A stretch of 64,000 nt of DNA, from NCBI RefSeq assembly GCF_007829335.1, contig NZ_VIWO01000001.1:434001-498000 (forward strand), read 5' to 3'. This document shows, one piece after another, positions 1 through 9,149 of this stretch. The stretch's first letter is position 1. The number at the start of each line of letters is the position of its first letter. The notes below the pieces were generated by a model. It saw nothing but the letters and a program-made list of their open reading frames with translations. It was not told where the DNA came from and made no database searches. Source of the DNA: Chitinophaga polysaccharea (GTDB taxonomy: Bacteria; Bacteroidota; Bacteroidia; Chitinophagales; Chitinophagaceae). A program made the position numbers and the translations under genes.

Positions 1-2144
1 CCGGGTGCAGTAGCCCCCAATACCTTGCGGATACTGATTTCCTTCCTGCGGGTAAAAGAAGTATATGCTACTATGCCCAACAAGCCCAGGGCGGAAATAA
101 GGGTAGAAATAAATACCAGGAAGCCCAACATAGATATTACCTCCTGTCCATTGCGACTAGCCAGCTGCTCATCCATCCATTCAGCCGAAAATGTTTCACC
201 GGGATGCAGCTCCTGCCATACACTTTTAACTCCAGCTATTTCCTGTTCCTTATCACCCGCTACCATAGCCATTTGAAGCTGGCCAAATTCTGCCGGCCGG
301 AACCGGAGCGCCATGGGACCTATATTCACTTCCATAGGCTGGTAGTTAAAATCCTGCACTACTCCTATAATACTCATAGCAGTTGAATCGTTCATCCACA
401 ATGTTTTACCGATTGCATCAGGGGCAGACTTAACACCCATTACCTGCAATGCCCGCTCATTCACAATCAGGTACTGTTCCTTATCCCTGGAGGCAGCAGC
501 CGGGAAAGTAGTACCGGCCACCAGTTTCAGGTGCATCACCTTAATAAAATCGGCATCTGCGGCATAGTATCCAAACTGAATTTTATCCTTGCTTTCATTG
601 GTCTTCAGCTCAAAGAAACGGCAGTGGCGGGGCATTCCGAGGGTGCCGGAGCTGGCGGTAACCATACTCACCCCCTTTAATTGCTCCATCCGCTCCTTCA
701 TCCGTTGAAAATCTACATCTGCCAACGGTACATTCAATATATCTTTTCTGTAGAAGCCCATATCCATTGTAGCCTTATAGCTAAACTGACGGTACACAGT
801 TACCAGGAAAAGCATGGCCGCAATGGATAAGGTAAACTGAACCACTATCAGTGATTTCCTCAATCCAAGACCACCAAACAATTTTATATCTACCAGGTTC
901 TTGAGCACTTTTGCCGGCTGGAAAGCGGATAATGCCCAGGCAGGGATGGTTCCCGCTACGGCGCCTGTAACGATACTAAACGCCAGGAACCAGAGCAGCA
1001 GACGCCAATCCAAAAGGTTTACATCCGGTACTGGCAATGCATTGAAGTGAGTGGATTGCATTACCAACAGCAGGATAACCGCCAGTATGAGCGACAATAA
1101 GCACATGAATACAGATTCCACAATAAATTGTATGAAGATCTGCCAGCGATGAGCCCCGTTTACCTTACGTACCCCTACTTCTTTTGCCCGTTGTAAGGAA
1201 CGTACAATGGATAAATTTGTGTAGTTAAAGCAGGCACATATCAACAGTCCCAGTGCTACTCCCAATTCCGCCAGCATTTTACCCCATGGAGGGCCACCAC
1301 CGAAGTCATCATATAATTCGCGCGAAGGCGTAATCTTCGACAATGCCTGCGGTTCAAAGGCAAGGCTTCCTTTTCCTTTCCCCGGCAGCTCATCGTATCG
1401 ATGGCCGATATCAGCAATGGCAGCCTCCAGTACTGACTTTCCTTCTCCCGGGCGCATTTTCACATAGGTATAACTTCCCTGCACAACATCCCAGTTCTGC
1501 GTACGGCTTTCCAGCGCTTTGGACTGTTCCAGCCCCGGAACGGAAGACAAGGAACCCAAGGCATCGAAATCAATATGGGAAAGCGAGGGCGCAGGCTGTA
1601 ATACGCCGCTTACAATATAGCTTCCCAGCTTATCAAACCGGATTACTTTGCCGATAGGATCTGCAGTACCAAAAAAACGCTGTGCCGTTTCTGCACTCAG
1701 CACAATGTTATTAGGCGCCGAAAGCGCCGTTTCGGGATTACCGGCTGCCAGCTTAAAGCCGAATACACTGAAAAAGGCTGAAGTAGTAAAAGTGCCTCTG
1801 ACATTCAATTTCTTTTGATCTGTTTTTCCCTCCCCAAAAAGAGCATTGTATAAGGGAACGGTTTGTTCAATGCCGGTATAATTGTTTTTCAGTGCTTCTG
1901 CCATGGGCAATGGCGTACTGGCCATATGAAACTTACGGCCATCCGGAGTTACCACCCTGGTAGTTACCCGCCAGATACGCGAGATATCAGGATGAAAATT
2001 ATCGTAAGACAGGTTGGCCCGTGTAGATATCAGTACTATCAGGCATACGGCCATACTTACTGCCAGTCCGGCAATATTAATGAAGGTAAACAACCGCTGT
2101 TTCTTCAGGTTCCGTAATGTGATAATGATATAACGCTTAAACAT
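1..2144 (-). CDS. ABC transporter permease, FtsX/MacB type (3' end cut by window edge)
   Basis: An open frame runs from the ATG at 2144 off the left edge, at least 714 residues. It starts with a short cytoplasmic stretch and a membrane segment (INIAGLAVSMAVCLIVL), then a large periplasmic MacB-PCD-like domain, a block of membrane segments after a motif reading RAKEVGVRKVNGA, a second periplasmic domain and a second FtsX motif (RRKEISIRKVLGA) at the edge. The two-module layout matches the next two genes, which are paralogues. It starts 10 bp after the stop of the neighbouring permease and is the last gene of the operon seen here. The family couples ATP hydrolysis to export or to mechanical work across the envelope; the substrate cannot be read. 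Only the last few dozen residues should be missing. Confidence 0.9.
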   Translation of the reverse strand, partial: MFKRYIIITLRNLKKQRLFTFINIAGLAVSMAVCLIVLISTRANLSYDNFHPDISRIWRVTTRVVTPDGRKFHMASTPLPMAEALKNNYTGIEQTVPLYNALFGEGKTDQKKLNVRGTFTTSAFFSVFGFKLAAGNPETALSAPNNIVLSAETAQRFFGTADPIGKVIRFDKLGSYIVSGVLQPAPSLSHIDFDALGSLSSVPGLEQSKALESRTQNWDVVQGSYTYVKMRPGEGKSVLEAAIADIGHRYDELPGKGKGSLAFEPQALSKITPSRELYDDFGGGPPWGKMLAELGVALGLLICACFNYTNLSIVRSLQRAKEVGVRKVNGAHRWQIFIQFIVESVFMCLLSLILAVILLLVMQSTHFNALPVPDVNLLDWRLLLWFLAFSIVTGAVAGTIPAWALSAFQPAKVLKNLVDIKLFGGLGLRKSLIVVQFTLSIAAMLFLVTVYRQFSYKATMDMGFYRKDILNVPLADVDFQRMKERMEQLKGVSMVTASSGTLGMPRHCRFFELKTNESKDKIQFGYYAADADFIKVMHLKLVAGTTFPAAASRDKEQYLIVNERALQVMGVKSAPDAIGKTLWMNDSTAMSIIGVVQDFNYQPMEVNIGPMALRFRPAEFGQLQMAMVAGDKEQEIAGVKSVWQELHPGETFSAEWMDEQLASRNGQEVISMLGFLVFISTLISALGLLGIVAYTSFTRRKEISIRKVLGATAP

Positions 2145-2154
2145 ATACGCTCAA

Positions 2155-4509
2155 TTATTCCGCCTTTAAAGAATGTACCGGATTAGCCAATGCTGCTTTC
2201 ACCGATTGATAGCTCACCGTCGCCATTGCAATTAATACAGCCACTACCCCTGCCGCAATAAAAATCCAGACCGACAAATCCGTATGATAAGCAAACCCCG
2301 ATAACCAGGTATTCATCAGGTACCAGCTGACTGGCGCCGCCAGCAAAATGCCTAACAATACGAGTAAAAGGAATTCCCTGGAAAGCAAGGTGGTTACACT
2401 CATGACAGAGGCTCCCAATACCTTGCGTATGCCAATCTCCTTCTTACGTTGCTCCGCAGTGAAAACAGATAACCCAAACAAACCAAGGCAGGAAATCAAT
2501 ACCGCTACGACAGCAAATACCTGGGCCAGCTTTCTCAGCATGGTTTCCGATTGATACATATTGTCGAATGCTTCATCCATGAAATGATATTCTACCGGGT
2601 AGCCAGGATTCATCATGTCAAAGATTTTTTCTATCGATGCTACCTGCGTGGTCACATCTCCCTTGGCTAACCTTACCATCAAGAAGCTATTAACAGGAGT
2701 CAGCATCATCACCAGCGGCTTAATATTCTCATGCATAGAACTGAAATGAAAATCCTTCACTACGCCTATGATCTTTCCTTCACCATTCCAGAAGGAAATT
2801 TTCCGACCTATTGGATTTGTCATATTCATAATACGGGCGGCAGTTTCATTGATAACATAGGTGTTGCTGTCGGTCGGAAAATCCTTCGAGAAAAACCGGC
2901 CTTCTTTCATACTCATTCCCATGGTAGTCAGGTAATCATATCCTACCTGGAGCGGTGCGGTGCCCAGTACCAGCTTTTCAGGTTTACCTTCCCAACTCAG
3001 GTCAGCACTGGTACCACCAATGGTGATAGGCAGGAAACTGCTGTAGGTAAATGATTGTACCTGGGGTAATTGCGCCAGGGATTGTTCAATCACTTTCTGT
3101 TTTCCCAGGAAATTTTCTTCCAGGGGTACATACAAAATATTTTCCCGTGCTACACCTATATTTCGGTGGTAGATATATTGCATCTGGTTGTAAATCACCA
3201 GGCTGCTCACAATGAATATAAAAGAGAGCACAAACTGCAATACCACCAGGTTTTTACGGAACAGCGTAGCGCCGCCGCCGGTACTTACATCTCCCTTCAG
3301 CACTTTTACCGGTAAAAAGCGGGATAAAACAAAGGCAGGATAACTACCGGCCAGCAACCCGGTAACCACAATGACCAACAACAATAACAACAGGTATTGG
3401 CCGGTAACCGGCAGGGTAAACGTGATATGTTTGCCTGTAAAGTTATTGAAGACAGGCATCAGCAGCCACACCACCACTGCCGCCGAAAGCGCCGCAATGA
3501 CACACATCAATATCGCCTCGCCGGTAAATTGCAGGATCAGGGAAATCCTGGTAGCACCCATAGATTTACGCACCCCTACTTCACGGGCCCGTCTGGAAGC
3601 CTGCGCAGTAGAGAGATTCATAAAGTTGATACAGGCAATAGCCAGTACAATCAACGCTGTAATCAGGAACAAGCGTACATATTCGATACGTCCGCCGCTT
3701 ACTTTTCCATTGTCGTATTTACCATACAGGTAAGTATCTTCAAAAGGTTGTAACCAAAGCTGGTTTGTATTATCTTTATTTTTGCCTCTATAGTACTGCT
3801 GCATCTTCGCCGTTAACTGTGCGGCATCCGCTCCGGGCTTCAGTACCATATAATTGTTAATGGAATAACTGCCAGGCTTTAGCAGCCACGGATCTGCCTG
3901 TATAGTCAATGCCATCGGCAGCACATAATCGAACCGGATGGATGAATTAGTTGGCGCATCTTTAGCTACGCCGGTAATCTGTAAACTCCGGCCATCTTCA
4001 AGGGTGATCATCTTCCCTATCGGGTCTTCTTTGGCAAAATATCGACCGGCAACAGCTTCCGAAATTACGATAGCATTAGGTTGGGAAAGCACCGTATTCT
4101 TATCTCCCGACACCAGCGGGAAATCAAACTCGGTAAACAGGTTACCAGTGGCGTATATGACATGCTTGCCCTTTATTTTATTTGTTCCCGTTCTGTACAA
4201 CAGGTTATCGTACGACTCCCTTACCTGCACATTGGCTGTTACTTCAGGGAAGGTATGCCTCAGGTCATCTCCCAGCACAACCGGCGTGGTGGTGAGGGTA
4301 CGAACGCCTCCCCAGTCGGCATTTACCGCCAGTAAATAAATATCCTTCCCCTTCTTGTGAAACTTGTCGAAGCTATACTCATCCAACACCCAGCAAAACA
4401 GAAACATACTTACCGCCATGCCAAAGGCCAGCCCTGCAATATTGAGAGCGGCAAAAAATCGGCTTCTCGTCAGGTTTCTCCAGGCTACACGGAAATAGTT
4501 CTTCATCAT
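2155..4509 (-). CDS. ABC transporter permease, FtsX/MacB type
   Basis: 784 residues. One N-terminal membrane segment (about 20-40) is followed by a periplasmic domain (about 45-280), four membrane segments (about 283-445), a second periplasmic domain and three terminal membrane segments (about 665-770). FtsX signature stretches read RRAREVGVRKSMGA and EQRKKEIGIRKVLGA. This is the duplicated MacB_PCD plus FtsX layout common in Bacteroidota. The stop lies 2 bp from the start of the upstream permease on the coding strand, so the genes are translationally close. With the ATPase and membrane fusion protein upstream it probably forms a MacAB-like exporter. Substrate unknown. Confidence 0.93.
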   Translation of the reverse strand: MMKNYFRVAWRNLTRSRFFAALNIAGLAFGMAVSMFLFCWVLDEYSFDKFHKKGKDIYLLAVNADWGGVRTLTTTPVVLGDDLRHTFPEVTANVQVRESYDNLLYRTGTNKIKGKHVIYATGNLFTEFDFPLVSGDKNTVLSQPNAIVISEAVAGRYFAKEDPIGKMITLEDGRSLQITGVAKDAPTNSSIRFDYVLPMALTIQADPWLLKPGSYSINNYMVLKPGADAAQLTAKMQQYYRGKNKDNTNQLWLQPFEDTYLYGKYDNGKVSGGRIEYVRLFLITALIVLAIACINFMNLSTAQASRRAREVGVRKSMGATRISLILQFTGEAILMCVIAALSAAVVVWLLMPVFNNFTGKHITFTLPVTGQYLLLLLLVIVVTGLLAGSYPAFVLSRFLPVKVLKGDVSTGGGATLFRKNLVVLQFVLSFIFIVSSLVIYNQMQYIYHRNIGVARENILYVPLEENFLGKQKVIEQSLAQLPQVQSFTYSSFLPITIGGTSADLSWEGKPEKLVLGTAPLQVGYDYLTTMGMSMKEGRFFSKDFPTDSNTYVINETAARIMNMTNPIGRKISFWNGEGKIIGVVKDFHFSSMHENIKPLVMMLTPVNSFLMVRLAKGDVTTQVASIEKIFDMMNPGYPVEYHFMDEAFDNMYQSETMLRKLAQVFAVVAVLISCLGLFGLSVFTAEQRKKEIGIRKVLGASVMSVTTLLSREFLLLVLLGILLAAPVSWYLMNTWLSGFAYHTDLSVWIFIAAGVVAVLIAMATVSYQSVKAALANPVHSLKAE

Positions 4510-4511
4510 GA

Positions 4512-6920
4512 TTATTCAGATCTAAGTGATTTTACTGGATTCATTAATGCAGCGCTTACCGACTGGAGGCTCACCGTACACCAGGCAATCAATATTACTG
4601 TAATAGCAGTGCAGGCAAATACCCACCATTCCAGGTATATTCTGAAAGCAAAATGCTGCAGCCATTTCTCCATACCATACCACGCAATAGGTGAGGCTAT
4701 GCAGATACCGGTTAATACCAGGGTGAGAAAATCTTTCGATAACAACAGGGAGATATTGGCCACTGAGGCCCCCAACACTTTCCGTATACCAATTTCTTTA
4801 GTACGCTGGCGGGAAATAAGCATAGATAAACCCAGTAATCCCATACAGGCAATGAAGATAGCCAGGCCGGAAAAAATACCAAACAGCCTTCCCAATACAT
4901 GCTCGCTGGCATATTGCGCCTGTATATCTTTTTCAACGAAAGTATAGTTCAAGGGTTCGTCAGGGATCATACTGCTCCATACTTCGTCCACATGTTTCAG
5001 TACTGTTTGCTGGTCGCCAGAAGCCAGGCGCAGGGTAATAATAGGAGACTCCGTTGGTTTTACCATGTAAATAATGGGGTCTACCGGCGTGCGCAGGTTG
5101 CGAAAATTGAAATCCTCCACCACTCCTATAATAGTGCCATGCCGCGAGGTATAACCGGGCCTCCATTCAATTCTTTTGCCAACCACATCCCCTTTAAAGC
5201 CCAGCCGCCGGGCAGCAGCCATATTTATAATAAAAGCATCGGTGGAATCTGTAGCCATTGCCGGGTTAAAATCACGGCCAGCCGCCAGTTTTATACCAGT
5301 AGTTTTAAGGAGATCGAAATCAGACTGGATGATTCCCGCCAGAAAAGCTTCTTTGTCGTTGCCTCCTTCATGCACAACAGGGTTATTGTTAAACACGCCA
5401 TTACCCATGAGGATATTATGCCTGGAAGCCGCCTGTACTCCAGACAAGCGTAGAAAAGATGATTTCAGCAGGTCAGCTTTGGATAGATCGGCATCTGACA
5501 GGTATACGTTCACCAATTGCTCCTTATCGAAGCCCAGGTTCTTTTTCTGCCAGAAACGTAGCTGTGAGTATACCACTACCGTGGCTATAATCAGGGCTAC
5601 CGCTATGGCAAACTGTGCTACCACCAGGCTCCTCCTGATTAATATCCTGGATCCGGAGGCAATGAAATTTCCTTTCAGCACCTTTACCGGGATAAGTCCC
5701 GAAAGGTACAATGCCGGATAACTGCCGGCAATCAAACCTACCACCAACACCAACAATACCAGGGCCATGTATACTACCGAATCGGCGGCATTGAACAACG
5801 ACAGGCTTTTACCGGTAACGCTGTTAAAGGTGGGCATCAGTATTGCCGCTGCCAGCAATGCCAGCAGGAAAGATATAGCTGTAATAAGTAATGATTCTGT
5901 GAGAAACTGATAAATAAGACTCTTTCTCTCTGCGCCCAATGCCTTTCGTAATCCTACTTCTTTGGCCCTTTCATGCGCGCGGGCAGTAGTCAGGTTCATA
6001 AAGTTGATACAGGCAATTAACACCAGGAAAGCGGCGATAACAATATATAACCAGATCAGCGGCATTTTGTCCACAGTTCCCATATCGCCACGCGGGTGCA
6101 GATGTACATTTTTCAGCGGTTGTAAGTGCAGGGAAAATCTAATTCCTATTTTGGCCAGCAAGCCACTGAGGTAATGGTTTACAAAACTCTTCAACTCAGG
6201 CGCCAGCTTGGCAGGATCTGTATGATCTGCCAGTTGTACATAGGTGACCGTATTACTGAACATAAACCATTGATGCTCTATGTCGTTGCCGGCCTTATTG
6301 GATTCCGCTACCAGGGTGGTAAAGGACATCACCATGTCCATTTTCAGATCGGTATTGTCCGGCATATCCTTCGCCACACCCGTAACTGTACAAATGAAAT
6401 TAGCCACCTTCATGGGTTTGCCCATAGGCGACTCATTTCCAAAGTACTTCCTGGCCGCCGATTGGGTGAGTACAATACTATAGGGTTCCTTCAGTACAGT
6501 GGTTGCGTTACCCTCTACCAACGGATAGTTAAAAACCTGGAAAAAACCCGCATCTGCATAGCCTGCATTTTCATCCCAGATCTTCTTATCTCCAACGGTA
6601 ACCAATAAACTTCCCGGAGCATTAATACGCACAGCCTCCCTGATACTACTGATATCTTTTTTCAGATTAGGCGCCAGCGGAAACTGCGTAGTGGCATCAT
6701 AATCCGTGGTACCAACGCTGGAACGGGTGGTTTCCGTAGTAACCCGGTAAATATTTTCGGGATGGTGATGGAATGTATCAAAACTCAGCTCATCACGTAC
6801 ATACAGCACAATCAACATACAGCAAGCCATGCCAACGGTTAATCCGGCAACATTGATGGCTGTAATAAATTTGTGGCGCTGCAAGTGGCGGACAGCGATT
6901 TTGAAATAACTCCGAAGCAT
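4512..6920 (-). CDS. ABC transporter permease, FtsX/MacB type
   Basis: 802 residues with the same two-module plan as the following genes: an N-terminal membrane segment (INVAGLTVGMACCMLIVLYV), a periplasmic domain, FtsX block 1 after ERAKEVGLRKALGA, a second periplasmic domain and FtsX block 2 after RQRTKEIGIRKVLGA. It is the first of three consecutive permeases and starts 29 bp after the stop of the ATPase gene. Family knowledge: each such protein resembles one MacB permease subunit, two of which make a transporter. Three different permeases could form alternative heterodimers with the single ATPase; that is inference. Confidence 0.93.
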   Translation of the reverse strand: MLRSYFKIAVRHLQRHKFITAINVAGLTVGMACCMLIVLYVRDELSFDTFHHHPENIYRVTTETTRSSVGTTDYDATTQFPLAPNLKKDISSIREAVRINAPGSLLVTVGDKKIWDENAGYADAGFFQVFNYPLVEGNATTVLKEPYSIVLTQSAARKYFGNESPMGKPMKVANFICTVTGVAKDMPDNTDLKMDMVMSFTTLVAESNKAGNDIEHQWFMFSNTVTYVQLADHTDPAKLAPELKSFVNHYLSGLLAKIGIRFSLHLQPLKNVHLHPRGDMGTVDKMPLIWLYIVIAAFLVLIACINFMNLTTARAHERAKEVGLRKALGAERKSLIYQFLTESLLITAISFLLALLAAAILMPTFNSVTGKSLSLFNAADSVVYMALVLLVLVVGLIAGSYPALYLSGLIPVKVLKGNFIASGSRILIRRSLVVAQFAIAVALIIATVVVYSQLRFWQKKNLGFDKEQLVNVYLSDADLSKADLLKSSFLRLSGVQAASRHNILMGNGVFNNNPVVHEGGNDKEAFLAGIIQSDFDLLKTTGIKLAAGRDFNPAMATDSTDAFIINMAAARRLGFKGDVVGKRIEWRPGYTSRHGTIIGVVEDFNFRNLRTPVDPIIYMVKPTESPIITLRLASGDQQTVLKHVDEVWSSMIPDEPLNYTFVEKDIQAQYASEHVLGRLFGIFSGLAIFIACMGLLGLSMLISRQRTKEIGIRKVLGASVANISLLLSKDFLTLVLTGICIASPIAWYGMEKWLQHFAFRIYLEWWVFACTAITVILIAWCTVSLQSVSAALMNPVKSLRSE

Positions 6921-6949
6921 TGTAATGTGGTTTTAGAATGGCGAAAAAA

Positions 6950-7639
6950 TCACACGTGAAATTGCTCCTTGATATTTTCTGTTACTACTCTTCCGTCAAA
7001 CAGGTTAATAATGCGGTGAGCAAATCCAGCGTCATAGGGCGAGTGTGTTACCATGATCAACGTAGTACCCGCGTTATTCAGCTCCTGTAACAGTTTCATT
7101 ACCTCTTCCCCGTTAGAGGAATCCAGGTTACCTGTAGGCTCATCCGCCAGTATCAGGTTAGGTTTAGCTACTACCGCACGGGCTATAGCCACCCTTTGTT
7201 GTTGACCACCAGACAGCTGTTGCGGGAAGTGATTACGGCGATGCATAATATTCATACGCTCCAGCACTTCTTCTACTTTCCCTTTTCTTTCTGCTGCCGG
7301 CACTTTCAGGTATAATAGTGGCAACTCCACATTTTCGTAAACCGTTAACTCATCGATCAGGTTAAAGCTCTGGAATACAAAGCCAATAGAGCCTTTACGA
7401 AGCTGCGCCCTTTGCCGTTCACTCATACGCGCTACTTCCTTATCCCAGAAGTGGTATTCACCATCACTCGGGTTATCTAATAAACCTAAAATATTCAATA
7501 AAGTAGACTTACCACATCCGGATGGACCCATGATGGCAACAAATTCTCCATCTTGTATTTCCATGTTAATACCATTGAGGGCAGTGGTTTCTACCTCTTC
7601 TGTTGTAAACAACTTCTGTAAGTTAACAGTACGTATCAT
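6950..7639 (-). CDS. ABC transporter ATP-binding protein (MacB/LolD type)
   Basis: 229 residues, normal length for a stand-alone LolD/MacB-type ATPase. It shows Walker A GPSGCGKST near residue 39, a Q-loop (GFVFQSFNLI), the ABC signature LSGGQQQR, Walker B LILADEPTGNLD and the switch His in VTHSP. The E-x-G-x-x-K-D-E style insertion is not obvious. It sits between the membrane fusion protein and the three permeases in one transcription unit, so it is the likely shared motor of the exporter. Confidence 0.95.
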   Translation of the reverse strand: MIRTVNLQKLFTTEEVETTALNGINMEIQDGEFVAIMGPSGCGKSTLLNILGLLDNPSDGEYHFWDKEVARMSERQRAQLRKGSIGFVFQSFNLIDELTVYENVELPLLYLKVPAAERKGKVEEVLERMNIMHRRNHFPQQLSGGQQQRVAIARAVVAKPNLILADEPTGNLDSSNGEEVMKLLQELNNAGTTLIMVTHSPYDAGFAHRIINLFDGRVVTENIKEQFHV

Positions 7640-7685
7640 ACCTGTAGTTTGTTTTTAATACTAGTTTATGTAAAATGGATGATGC

Positions 7686-8933
7686 TTAAAAAGATAAAAC
7701 GTCTTTATTTCCAAAGTTTTCGTAGGATGAAGTGATTACCTGGTCGCCGGGTTGTAATCCTTCCAATACCTCAAAATACAAAGGATTTTTTCTGCCAAGT
7801 GAAATATTCCGTTTTACGGCACGCTTACCGCTTTTATCTACCACGTATACCCAGTTACCACCGGTATCGGAGAAGAAACCACCCAGCGGTAACAGCGTAG
7901 CTTCGGCAGACTTACCCAGCACCAGGCGGATAGGAGAGGATTGTCCACGACGGATCCCTTCAGGTGTATTTTTTTCAAAATTCATATCAGCCTGAAAACG
8001 ACCACTTTTTACTTCCGGATATACTTTGGTAACCACCATATCATAGGTTTTTCCATCAAATTCGAACGAAGCTTTCAAACCGGCAAATACCTGGGAAACA
8101 TAATGTTCATCGATATCCGCGCGCAGCTTAAACCCATTCAGGTCATCGATCTGGCCAATGTTCTGGCCGGCGGTAATGCTAGACCCCACTTCAACGTCGA
8201 TAGAAGACAACTGTCCTGATACAGGAGCCCTTACAATCAGGCTGTTCAGGTTTTCTCTCATCAGCTCCAGGTTGTGCTGGGTACGGGCCAGGGTCCCTTC
8301 CAGCTGCGTAATCTGCATCTTGGCATTGTCTTGCTGGTATTTCTGTGATTGTAACTGGATATCTTTCTGGCGCAGTAAGCCTTCCAGCTCAAATTTATTC
8401 TTATTAAACTCCTGTCGGGCGACTATCTTTTCTTCTACCAGCTGTTTGTTACGATCATATAAATCCTGTGCAGCAGCGATTTTCGCGTCTATATCGGAAA
8501 TTGTTTGCTGCATGGTAAATTCCTGTTGACGGATATTTAGCCGGGTATTCTGCAGTTCATTACGTAAACGGTAGATCTCTGTTTCGTGGTTAACAAAGTC
8601 CATCATCATATGCTGGTTATCTAGCCGTAAAATAGAGTCCCCTTCCTTTACCATGCTACCTCCATCCAGGTATTTACGGCTTACATACCCGCCTTCAATG
8701 GCATCCAGGCGGATGGTCTTCAATGGCATTACTACCGCAGTAACCGCAATATATACGTCAAAAGTGCCTTTTTTAACTGCTGAGATAGTGATCTTGTCTT
8801 TTTCTACATTGAGGGTAGCGCGGTGGTCGGCGAAAATCAGCGTATATAGTAGCAACATAGCTACTGCTGCTCCACCACCAATCATCATGATGCGCTTTTT
8901 ATTCCAAAACTTCTTTTCTATTTTTCTGTCCAT
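7686..8933 (-). CDS. HlyD-family membrane fusion protein (MacA-like)
   Basis: 415 residues. One N-terminal membrane anchor (about 16-35, GGGAAVAMLLLYTLIF) is followed by a biotinyl-lipoyl half, a long coiled-coil hairpin rich in Q and L (about 125-235), the second lipoyl half (VRAPVSGQLSSIDVEVGSSI) and beta-barrel domains. Such proteins bridge an inner membrane ABC transporter and an outer membrane channel. It is the first gene of the exporter operon. A sigma-54 type promoter sits 35-51 bp upstream of its ATG, so expression probably depends on the divergent response regulator. Confidence 0.92.
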   Translation of the reverse strand: MDRKIEKKFWNKKRIMMIGGGAAVAMLLLYTLIFADHRATLNVEKDKITISAVKKGTFDVYIAVTAVVMPLKTIRLDAIEGGYVSRKYLDGGSMVKEGDSILRLDNQHMMMDFVNHETEIYRLRNELQNTRLNIRQQEFTMQQTISDIDAKIAAAQDLYDRNKQLVEEKIVARQEFNKNKFELEGLLRQKDIQLQSQKYQQDNAKMQITQLEGTLARTQHNLELMRENLNSLIVRAPVSGQLSSIDVEVGSSITAGQNIGQIDDLNGFKLRADIDEHYVSQVFAGLKASFEFDGKTYDMVVTKVYPEVKSGRFQADMNFEKNTPEGIRRGQSSPIRLVLGKSAEATLLPLGGFFSDTGGNWVYVVDKSGKRAVKRNISLGRKNPLYFEVLEGLQPGDQVITSSYENFGNKDVLSF

Positions 8934-8967
8934 GTTATTTTAGCGAAAAGTTTGCTGAACCCAGAAA

Positions 8968-8984
8968 GTCAATCCACATGCCAA
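8968..8984 (-). promoter_or_regulatory. Sigma-54 (-24/-12) promoter of the exporter operon
   Basis: On the minus strand the site reads TTGGCATGTGGATTGAC. The sigma-54 consensus is TTGGCAC-N5-TTGCW; the GG and the -12 TTG have the right spacing, with T for C in the -24 box and A for C at -12. It ends about 35 bp before the fusion protein ATG, a sensible distance. The neighbouring gene encodes a sigma-54 activator, which strongly supports the call. Confidence 0.75.
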
Positions 8985-9037
8985 AGCGCAAAACGCTCTA
9001 CCAGCAATGGATTCATGGAATACGCTCTAAAAAAAAC

Positions 9038-9074
9038 GTCCTTTGTCGGACAAGGGGTGTCCATAATCGGACAC
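9038..9074. promoter_or_regulatory. Two tandem upstream activator sites, GTCC-N6-GGAC
   Basis: Site 1 is GTCC at 9038-9041 and GGAC at 9048-9051. Site 2 is GTCC at 9059-9062 and GGAC at 9069-9072, extended to a perfect GTGTCC/GGACAC pair over 9057-9074. Their centres are exactly 21 bp apart, two helical turns, so both face the same side of the helix. They lie about 55-105 bp upstream of the -24 box of the exporter promoter, where sigma-54 activators usually bind. Assigning them to the adjacent regulator is inference. Confidence 0.65.
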
Positions 9075-9149
9075 TTTTAAAAGTTCATGAAATTAGCTGT
9101 GGCTTTGAATGAATCTTTGTTTAATATTGTCACCTATTCACTTACGCAT

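Noticed and set aside
3371..3753. Open frames of 118-120 residues on the plus strand inside the permease genes
   Set aside because: They are antisense to clear permease sequence, have no recognisable domain or start signals, and follow the codon bias of the opposite strand.
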